Shown here: positions 56,514 to 64,000 of the stretch, in pieces
How the letters are laid out: every line of letters begins with the position of its first letter
Numbering within the stretch: the first letter of the stretch is position 1
Source: Hortaea werneckii
Lineage: Eukaryota > Ascomycota > Dothideomycetes > Mycosphaerellales > Teratosphaeriaceae
Direction: 5' to 3'
Assembly: GCA_037044905.1 (NCBI GenBank)
Contig: JBAOKB010000174.1
Span: 186,001-250,000 of the forward strand
DNA length: 64,000 nucleotides
Made by a program: the position numbers and the translations under genes
The notes under the pieces: generated by a model
The model's input: only the letters and a program-made list of their open reading frames with translations
The model's database searches: none
What the model was told of the DNA's origin: nothing

Positions 56514-58387
56514 TTACGCATCGATGCTACAAGCATCCCATCCATTAAACAAAGCGGCACTCGGCATTGAATGTGATTCTCCAGCCATACTGAGCTCGGC
56601 ACCATTGTTACCCGTGGCAATAAGATACCGATCGACCTTTCTTTTACGTTTAATATTGCTCGGAGGATCTAGGAAGATGCTCTCCTGCCATATCCTCCAT
56701 TGCGCATCGATGCCGTAAGGCTTGGTGTAGAACGTGACAGCATGCTTTGTCGGGTCTTCACTGGAAACACTTTGGATGTGGGAGTTGTGGATCCGATGCT
56801 TCTCTTCGGGGAATTGGTCGATTGAGCGAGGTGATAGGTGCTGCTCTTCGATAGCCACAACGCGTTCAGCGATGGCGGCGCTGACGTTAGAGTCCCAAAG
56901 ACTTTCACGTCTCTTTGTGTGTCGAAGAAGCTTGATTGCACGGCGCCGGATCTGTGGGTGTCGACATTTGGTTGCCACGAAGTACATTGGCGAGACAATC
57001 ACCATGTCGAAAAGAAAGGTAGTGGTATATTCCTGGCGCTGCTCTCGGCTGCCTGCTTCCGTTTGCAAGGCCTCGCCTAGGCTCACAATGTCTTCAAACT
57101 CTTCTGTGAAAACATCGGTCCTACACTCTTCTGGTTGTGTGCTAGCCAGGAGCCAGATGTGCATGACACGCTGATGAACGCGAAGAATCTTCGTGGCATC
57201 GAGATCTTTCGCAGTGAGACTGATGTCGTTTGCAAGCAGCGTGTCAAACTTTGTCTCCCATTCTGTAACGTGCCGGTGAAGTGTCTCCTGTCGAGCGAGA
57301 TCGTCGGAGAGACAATTCGGTCGTACTTGCGGTACTTCATGTGTCGAATGAATCGAAGACTGAGATTCATAAGGTGGACAAGGCTGTCTCGAGCTTCTTT
57401 GACATTGGCAAATTCCTCGGGTATCACACACTGAAGTGCTACTGGATACTCCCATGGCGCGTCGTTGCCGAACAAAGTAGAGAGGAGCTCGAGACGATTG
57501 AAAAACGGCAGCGTGTCATTCCTTAGTCTTTCAGAGGCCGGTCTGGCCATTCTCCGGCTCCCAAAATTGAGTGATTGAATCGCAATGCCCATGCCGCTTT
57601 TGAAATGGCTGATGGCAAGCTCAGCTTCGCCCCTGAGAAATTCAATGCAAACGAACAAAATGCAGGCGAGCAGTGCTATTTCTGTAGCAGCAGTCGGATC
57701 CTGTAGCCGCTTTGCCAGATGAATGATGGCCTTGTTATACTGCACTAGAGCAAAAGGGTCTTCGTGTACTTGGGCAAGCTTTCTTACTGGCATCGATGTT
57801 GCTAAGGGATCATGCTTATGGGCCTGCTCGTCCGTTGACAAGGTCACAGGAAACTTCTCGCGGAGCAAATGAAACGCTCCTACCGCAACCATGGCATGCC
57901 GAATAGAAGGCTCTGACGAGCCTATCTGGACGACCAGTCGAGTCCAAAAATCCGCGTCGAAGTAGCTTGAGAGACCTGGCGCAGTGCGAACATGGAAGAA
58001 TTCGAGAGCCCGCAATTCGTCTTGCGTGCCTCGTGCTACCTCGAGACATGGCTGAGGAGACGGTGTTGTCTGCGCTGCAAGAGGCCTATTCCTTCTTGGA
58101 GGGATCTCGTAGCCATCGCATTTCCGTCCTGTGCTCGTGCAGCGGTTGCACTCCGGTTTTGCTTCGTCGCATTTTACACGGCGGATCTTGCAGGTCGAAC
58201 AGCCAGTGCGGGTTTTGGGTTTGCTGGCCCGACCTTGCTTTGGTCTACTCTCTCTACCTGCAGAGGTAGCTGTGGCAAAAGAAGTACTCCGGCCATCACT
58301 GATACTACTTCCAGAAGCGCCGTCTCGGGATAATGGCGGAGGTTGCGCTCTCCTGAGTGGCAATATGGGAAGTTTGGCGGAAGTCAT
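56514..58387 (-). CDS. Zn2Cys6 fungal transcription regulator
   Basis: Single-exon regulator of about 625 residues. I chose the ATG at 58387 (MTSAKLPILPLRRAQ); in-frame ATGs upstream would add up to 44 residues. The zinc cluster RTGCSTCKIRRVKCDEAKPE, then CNRCTSTGRKCDGY, lies near residues 65-100. The rest is the helical C-terminal region of this class (FFHVRTAPGLSSYFDADFWT, AMVAVGAFHLLREKF, ALLACILFVCIEFLRGEAEL). Frame 1 leads into frame 2 at RIVSP..DDLARQETLHRHV. One base is missing at about 57303-57308, after which the frame runs to the stop at 56514. Targets unknown. Confidence 0.85.
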
Positions 58388-59265
58388 AGTCCATGGTGAA
58401 GCGGACTTACAAGATCGCAGCACAGTAAATGATCCATCACTGTCCATGAAGATGATCCAATGGTGATATCTTGATGCCTGGGGGCGCATTCGCATTCCAC
58501 CCACCTGAGCACAGCCCAATGGGTCTTGTCAGCTTTGCGCCTTGACCACTGCACCCGCCCACCCGTCCCTGTCCAAGCAGACGCGAGAGTAACGCGTGTC
58601 ACGTGGTCTCATTCGGTTTCCACTGTCTGTCGCGGAGTCGTCTTCTCTGCCATCATGGGCACAACGGCCACTCTTGCCTCATCGCCGGCACTGCAATCAT
58701 CTCCTTCTCTCGGGAGCAATCTCCTTGTGCCCCTCCGAGGTTCGACGTTGGAGCTACTCCCCCTTTTGGGCCAACCATGTCGCTCCAGCACATTGCACCC
58801 TGCACGTCATTTCCTAGGATTGGCCGACGCCTGACCCGTGCTCCGGTACACGGAGAGACCGGGGAGAACGTGCCCAAAGGGAAACATCTCAAACCTCACG
58901 CTCCGTGACGGTGCAGGAGAACAGCATTAATTGCCTATCCTTATACCCTTGTCGTCAATACATCGATGCTTTGTGTGATGCTCGTTGTTGGCTTCTGTTT
59001 TGCGCGTTGATCTTGTCATTCTCTTCCATTGACATATACCGCTTTCTTATGTTTTAATACAAGTCCAAAAAAACACCCGAAAAAAAGAGAGTGGGTTGGA
59101 AACGCGTCGAGAAGGGGTGACAGGTCTATCAGTGTCTACAACCAAGACTTTCAAGGAGCGCGACAGACTGGCATTAGAAGTGCACGTCAACATACTGTTT
59201 GAGGCCAATTGAGCGCTTCAGTGTCGCTCTGCCTTGGCCTCGCACGTACAAGGTCGGACTGGCAG
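58388..59265. other. Intergenic, divergent promoters
   Basis: Upstream regions of the Zn2Cys6 gene and of the long gene to the right. Short ORFs only. Confidence 0.5.
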
Positions 59266-62200
59266 ATGAGCAGGAGTCAGGGCAAGACTGACAGGGACAC
59301 CTTAGACATCACGGATCGCTCAGCCGAAGCAGCAACGCCGTCGTCGCCGTCTAGTAGGAGCAATGATTTCTCTGTAGCCTCACCGCCATCAGTGTTGCAA
59401 TCACGCGGCAGAGGCTTGGAGCGAGACGAGCTTCTCGGCTCTAACGTATCCCGTCTGCAGCCTCCTCGTACGCCTGTCAGTACGCGTAGTAGAGCGAGAG
59501 ACACCAGCTCTGACTATTATACCGCGATCTGGGGCTCCCCGTACGAACGTTCCGTCTCCCCCTCAACCACAGCCCGCACTGCGCTGTCTGAGCAAGTCCC
59601 GAGCGAATACCAGCTCGAATCATCTCCGATTCCGACTTTTGGGCTCGAGCACCTCGTTCCCAGCCGCCTAGGCGACCTTAGCCTGCTGCGACCAGAGCTA
59701 TCCGTGCCGTCGCAGCCCTACACAGAAGAGGAGGACGACTCTCATACTCCGAGATCAAGAACCAAGCGCTGGGTACATCTCCCGCAACGCGATCCTTCTC
59801 AAAAGCCACATCGGAGGAGTCGCGGTTCTCAAAGTCACTCGGGGTCAGAAGACATCAACCATTCTCGCGTCACTTCGCCACTGCCTGAGACGGCTTCGCG
59901 AGAACAACCCGGAAGAGGCCATAAAAAGCGTGAAGAAAACCGAACGTTGAATCAACAGACATTTCTCGAGATCTTGAAGGACGATCGGGTAGGCGAGATG
60001 TCGAGTTTGTATGCCTCTAGATGGGCCGATACGCCGCCTCCGGAGGAAGAAGAGGCCATGAAGGTGCCATTGGACAATGCTACAGCAGAGAAGCCATTAC
60101 CAGAACTGCCAAAAGAACAACAGACGCCGCCGGACAAGAAAGAGCCTGAAAGCTCAAAAGGGGAAAAGACGCTTGAAAAGACTACAGACAGTGTTCCGCA
60201 AGTGAGAGAGCCAGACCAATCGGAGCCGCCAAGTAACGCAAGTTCTGTACCTCGAGCTGCCGATTCCACCCGTTTAGAACCACCTCGCCTGAAGAAAAGG
60301 TTGAGCTGGCGTGGCAAGACCTGTATCGTGCAAATACCGAGCTTAGACTTCCATGCTCTCGGTCTGCCCATGCCCATGAACAGGGACGAAGTTCAACAGC
60401 GAATCAAGTCATTCGAAGATGCCGGTTACAACACACAAGGCTTCGATCTTTCCTCTGATCAGCCGAGCGAGGATCTCGGCCATGCCAGACCCATCTATCC
60501 GGACGAGATCGAGACGCAGGCCTTCGCTGACCAGAATCCGCCAAAAGTCATGTTGCCTGACCTCAATAGATGGAAGAAGATGCAGGACGATCTCATTGAG
60601 GCGAAACTAGCGGCCCTGGGGGTTGCGTCTGCACCGGACGAGCCGCCCGAGCCTCCATCTGAAGATCCTTTGGGACAATCGTCAGGAGGCCAGTATCAAT
60701 CATTGCCATTCTCACCTCCTATCACGACAGGCTCAGCCGGCAGTATCGGACGTCCAGGACCTGTCAGGGGCCACTCGCAGACCATGTCTGTCGCCTCCCC
60801 TCTATCTCCTGGCATTGGGCCTCTTGGTCATATGCACAGACACTCGACCTTTGCCGGGCCATTCGGCTTCCCTCAGCTCCAGAGTCAGCAACTTTCGCAG
60901 CAGAACCAGTCGCCTCTAGTCCCGAGCCTGCAGACTTTCTCCCCTCAGCTGCCAATGGGTTCTCCAGGCGTGTCTCGTGGAAATTCGCCGGCTCAATTCC
61001 CCGGCCTTCGCCAAGATCTGGCTGGTCTACCTGGATCTGGTTCGCCTTTGGGTCAGCAGATGGTTCCGCAAACTCCTCAGGATTACAGCCGGGGCATGGT
61101 TGCCGATCAACGTCGCAGACAGCACGGATACTCGCAGTCCATGCAGCCCTCGTCTATCTCTCTGCCGCCACAAAGCTCTTTTATGCCTCAGCTCCCTAGC
61201 TTGCAACAAACCCCAGTTTTGCCCGAGCTACCTGAAGAAGACGACGAGGAAGAGTTGCAGGAGCAAGAGAGGGTCTCCACACCCGACCTAAAGGCCTACG
61301 TGCCTCCACATAAGCGGGCAGAGTTCAATTCAGATATTGCTGTTCCAAGCCCAACGCGTGGACACCGCCACAATCCCAGCGAGGGCCTCGAGCGTGAAGT
61401 CTTAGAAGCTGAGCAGCGGCGAGAGAGCGGTTGGCGTGACGTCCAAGAGGAAACAGAACAGCTTCCTAGGTCAGAGACGCCTGCCGACAAGGAGCCTCCT
61501 TCTGAAGATCCCCCTACACAAGAAGAGGCACACGCTTTCAGGAAGAGTGGCAGCCGCTTCAACCCAGCCGCTTCAAGCTTCTCCTTCAACCCTGGGGCTA
61601 CATTTACTCCGGGCAAGACAGCCTTTACGTTCGACCCGACCCCGGTAAAGCCTTTCAGTTTCCAGGGCAATGGTCACACACGGCAAGCATCGTCCGGTTC
61701 TTTCAACGTCTCAGCACCGTCGTTCACTCCCAAAACCCAACCTGCAATTCCGAAAACAGATTTCAGCTTCTCGGCTCAGGGCCCAACTTTTCAGCCGGCA
61801 GAACGCGATGCAGACACTGAGAGGTCCCAGGATGATACATTCGCCGACGCCGACCAGCCCCCGAGCATTTTCGGCAAGGTTGACATCCCAGACATCGTCA
61901 AGCCGGCTCGGCGGTCAAAAGCCATTGCTATTGTCAAACCTGAGGAATCCGCGGATGCTGAAGAGTCAGACGAGGACCAAGAGGACTCGGAGGGTCGCAT
62001 TGCAGCCAGTGATGATCGCCACAAGCGGCAACGCAAGCGTGGGGACAGCGGCGACCAGGTTCCGCAGTTCGCAGAGCCAACTCCCTTGCCTCCACTTCCT
62101 TCCTTCTCTAAGGGCCCGTCACCATTCCGGCATCAGGGTCCAACTGAGTCCACTGTCGATCAGTTCGAAGCTGAAATGCACAGAGCCTTTGATGCAGTCG

Positions 62201-64000
62201 CAGGCAGAAGCTCCGAGGAATCTGAGCCTGTCTTCGAGAAGGCTGAACCTAGTCATGCTCAGAAGCCTTCTCATGGTCACAGTCATAAATCCTCAGGTTC
62301 GCTTTCGGCACTTGCCAGGCCTTTCAAGCCAAGTGGAGCGAATTCAATGCCAAAGTCACCGTCTAAAGAGGCTGAACCGCCCACTGCAGAAAGGCGCTTC
62401 GATTCGCTAAGTGAGCTTGAGGACGGCGAAATACGCGAAGATGAGGAGGCTTCGACTCTTCCCTCCAGGCAATCTCCCCCGCGGGACGACCAGCCAACTT
62501 CCCATTCGCAAGCCAGTGGTCGCATTGGTGAGGTCGCTCACGGGGAGCCTTCGTTCGATGAAATTGATGCGGTCATGCGCCAACTCAATGAGGCCGACGG
62601 CGGTGACGAGCAGGATCAGACAAGGCAACGGGAGAAGTCTCCTATGCCGCGTTCCGAAGAGCAAGCCATGCCCGGCGTTGAGTACATTCAAGGCTGGCCT
62701 CGTGACCATTCGTCCAACCGCAGCCCGGTGAGGCCTAGGGTTCCAGTTGATTCTGCCTTCTCTGCTCACGAGCGCACTGAGACCGTCGATCCTGCTGCGA
62801 GCAGCTGGCCCCAGATTCACCGCCTGAATAAGGCTGAGGATGCACCAGCAAGCGACTGGTCCGACATGCTCTCTTCTCCAGATCAGAGCAAGCTTCAGGC
62901 CCGTAGTGGCTTCTTCGACAACCATATCGAGGACGTGCTTGGCAGAGTTGTTGATCGTAGGCTTCGTCCGTTTGAGGATGCGCTACGCACAATGCAAACT
63001 GCCGCGAAGAAGAAGGGCAAATTGGAAGATCCACCTTCTGTCCAGCGTGCTTCTTCAACTGCAGAGAGTGATGCAGACGATGAGGATGATCTCTCCGATG
63101 CGCCTCGTCAACGGCCAATGTCTCGTGGCCGTGACAAGCGCGTCGATGATATCAAGGCTGCAGTCCTAGAAGCGCTTCGAGAGCAAAGCCCGAGACGTCC
63201 GAAGTCCTCACACGACATCGCAGACTTGCACTCGGCCCTGGCGGATATGAAAGTTTCGTTTGCGCGAGCGGCATCTGCGAGCTTAGAGCTTGAAGATGTT
63301 CGCGTCGTAGTTGAGGAAGTCATGAGCCGTCACAACCAAGCATTGGTCTCAACAAATGGCGAAGAGCAAAAGTTCACCCATCAGCGGGAGATGTCTGAGC
63401 TCGAAGGCCGCTTGAACGAAACACTTGCTGGTGCCCTTGAGGAGGCGAATCATAGGCGCAGCGTCGAGGAGCGCGAAGCAGAGTCTAGAAGGATGCTCCG
63501 CCTTGCCGAAGAGGAACTACAGCTCCTGCGAGACTCGAACCGTGATGATGATGGTAGATTCAGTGCCATGGAAGAAGAACGTCGTGAGCTTCTCGAGCGA
63601 GCAGAGAGAGCTGAAGAGGCGAATCAAGACGCTGAAGAGCGTATTAGAGGGTTCGAGGCCGAGAACGAGGCCATGCAGGGCACTCTTGAAGAGTACCGGA
63701 TGTCAAGCACAAAATGGCGTCAGGATATCGACGAAGCTCAACGTGAGCGTGAAGAACTTGAGAAGACTATCTCTGAGTTGGAACGTCAGCTTGAGGATGG
63801 TCAAGAATCGAGCGCTAGCATGAGGCGTCGTCTCGAAAAGCTGCATCATGACATGGCAACGGCTGCCGGACAACTCACTAGTGAGAAGGCTTCGTGGAAA
63901 TCTCGCGAAGAAGATTACCGTTTACGATGTGAGGCACTTGAGGCTGAGAACGCACATCGGGCCAGAAAGGAACATGAGCTCCAAGAGGAGCTTCGCATCG
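59266..64000 (+). CDS. Long disordered and coiled-coil protein, 3' end outside window
   Basis: Open without interruption from ATG 59266 (MSRSQGKTDRDTLDITDRS) to the right edge, at least 1,578 codons. Residues 1-340 are Ser/Pro-rich and disordered. A short, conserved-looking block follows near residue 345 (KKRLSWRGKTCIVQIPSLDF), then PMPMNRDEVQQRIKSFEDAG and PDLNRWKKMQDDLIEAKLAA. A Gln/Pro/Ser-rich stretch extends to about residue 780. Further on are acidic linkers, and from about residue 1,220 amphipathic helices and a long coiled coil (EEREAESRRMLRLAEEELQL; AMEEERRELLERAERAEEAN). No family recognised. The architecture suggests a scaffold or tether. There are no frame errors in 4.7 kb. Confidence 0.8.
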   Translation, partial: MSRSQGKTDRDTLDITDRSAEAATPSSPSSRSNDFSVASPPSVLQSRGRGLERDELLGSNVSRLQPPRTPVSTRSRARDTSSDYYTAIWGSPYERSVSPSTTARTALSEQVPSEYQLESSPIPTFGLEHLVPSRLGDLSLLRPELSVPSQPYTEEEDDSHTPRSRTKRWVHLPQRDPSQKPHRRSRGSQSHSGSEDINHSRVTSPLPETASREQPGRGHKKREENRTLNQQTFLEILKDDRVGEMSSLYASRWADTPPPEEEEAMKVPLDNATAEKPLPELPKEQQTPPDKKEPESSKGEKTLEKTTDSVPQVREPDQSEPPSNASSVPRAADSTRLEPPRLKKRLSWRGKTCIVQIPSLDFHALGLPMPMNRDEVQQRIKSFEDAGYNTQGFDLSSDQPSEDLGHARPIYPDEIETQAFADQNPPKVMLPDLNRWKKMQDDLIEAKLAALGVASAPDEPPEPPSEDPLGQSSGGQYQSLPFSPPITTGSAGSIGRPGPVRGHSQTMSVASPLSPGIGPLGHMHRHSTFAGPFGFPQLQSQQLSQQNQSPLVPSLQTFSPQLPMGSPGVSRGNSPAQFPGLRQDLAGLPGSGSPLGQQMVPQTPQDYSRGMVADQRRRQHGYSQSMQPSSISLPPQSSFMPQLPSLQQTPVLPELPEEDDEEELQEQERVSTPDLKAYVPPHKRAEFNSDIAVPSPTRGHRHNPSEGLEREVLEAEQRRESGWRDVQEETEQLPRSETPADKEPPSEDPPTQEEAHAFRKSGSRFNPAASSFSFNPGATFTPGKTAFTFDPTPVKPFSFQGNGHTRQASSGSFNVSAPSFTPKTQPAIPKTDFSFSAQGPTFQPAERDADTERSQDDTFADADQPPSIFGKVDIPDIVKPARRSKAIAIVKPEESADAEESDEDQEDSEGRIAASDDRHKRQRKRGDSGDQVPQFAEPTPLPPLPSFSKGPSPFRHQGPTESTVDQFEAEMHRAFDAVAGRSSEESEPVFEKAEPSHAQKPSHGHSHKSSGSLSALARPFKPSGANSMPKSPSKEAEPPTAERRFDSLSELEDGEIREDEEASTLPSRQSPPRDDQPTSHSQASGRIGEVAHGEPSFDEIDAVMRQLNEADGGDEQDQTRQREKSPMPRSEEQAMPGVEYIQGWPRDHSSNRSPVRPRVPVDSAFSAHERTETVDPAASSWPQIHRLNKAEDAPASDWSDMLSSPDQSKLQARSGFFDNHIEDVLGRVVDRRLRPFEDALRTMQTAAKKKGKLEDPPSVQRASSTAESDADDEDDLSDAPRQRPMSRGRDKRVDDIKAAVLEALREQSPRRPKSSHDIADLHSALADMKVSFARAASASLELEDVRVVVEEVMSRHNQALVSTNGEEQKFTHQREMSELEGRLNETLAGALEEANHRRSVEEREAESRRMLRLAEEELQLLRDSNRDDDGRFSAMEEERRELLERAERAEEANQDAEERIRGFEAENEAMQGTLEEYRMSSTKWRQDIDEAQREREELEKTISELERQLEDGQESSASMRRRLEKLHHDMATAAGQLTSEKASWKSREEDYRLRCEALEAENAHRARKEHELQEELRI

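Noticed and set aside
1..58387. Programmed frameshifting or stop-codon reassignment to explain the frame changes
   Set aside because: The slips lack shared slippery sites, occur in unrelated housekeeping genes, and TAA/TAG/TGA end other genes normally.

Overview
The window looks like nuclear DNA of a filamentous ascomycete (Pezizomycotina, probably Dothideomycetes; the class is a guess). Genes are spaced about 1-2 kb apart on both strands. Introns are short, mostly 40-100 nt, with GT..AG ends. Families typical of moulds are present: Zn2Cys6 regulators, DUF6594, an RGS-LOV photoreceptor, an alkaline ceramidase and a caspase-like protein. One block carries a strong CpA-to-TpA (RIP-like) mutation signature.

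Layout. 1-7.5 kb: UTP3/SAS10 ribosome-biogenesis factor (runs off the left edge), an MFS transporter, a broken caspase-like gene and a small gene with an internal stop. 7.8-19.6 kb: a DUF6594 gene split in two by a nested transposon block. A Tc1/mariner-like element sits in the gene, and a 6.8-kb chromodomain Gypsy retrotransposon sits inside the mariner transposase. The Gypsy has 400- and 452-bp LTRs, a perfect 5-bp target duplication and an extra ORF on the opposite strand. 20.9-34.5 kb: a disordered protein, stomatin-like protein 2, a small hypothetical gene, a C2H2 protein, a GNAT acetyltransferase, an RGS-LOV photoreceptor and a catalase-like haem protein. 34.6-47 kb: a Zn2Cys6/Fungal_trans regulator and a ~2,000-residue low-complexity protein made of repeated Lys-rich/Glu-Pro-rich modules, some carried on duplicated symmetric exons. 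48.4-64 kb: a VPS9-ankyrin-PX protein, prefoldin subunit 1, an alkaline ceramidase, a second Zn2Cys6 regulator and a long disordered/coiled-coil protein that runs off the right edge.

Many conserved genes here read cleanly only if a base is added or removed, most often at a short homopolymer. I count about 18 one-base losses and 7-8 gains. Essential genes such as UTP3 are affected, so I read most of these as sequence or assembly errors and annotate those loci as genes. True decay is more likely near the transposons: the split DUF6594 gene, the caspase-like gene with an in-frame TAA, and the small gene at 7.0-7.5 kb.

The genes do not form one pathway and I see no secondary-metabolite cluster. 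The most unusual parts are the nested transposon block, with its RIP-type-only LTR differences and antisense zinc-finger-like ORF, and the modular repeat gene at 39.3-46.9 kb.
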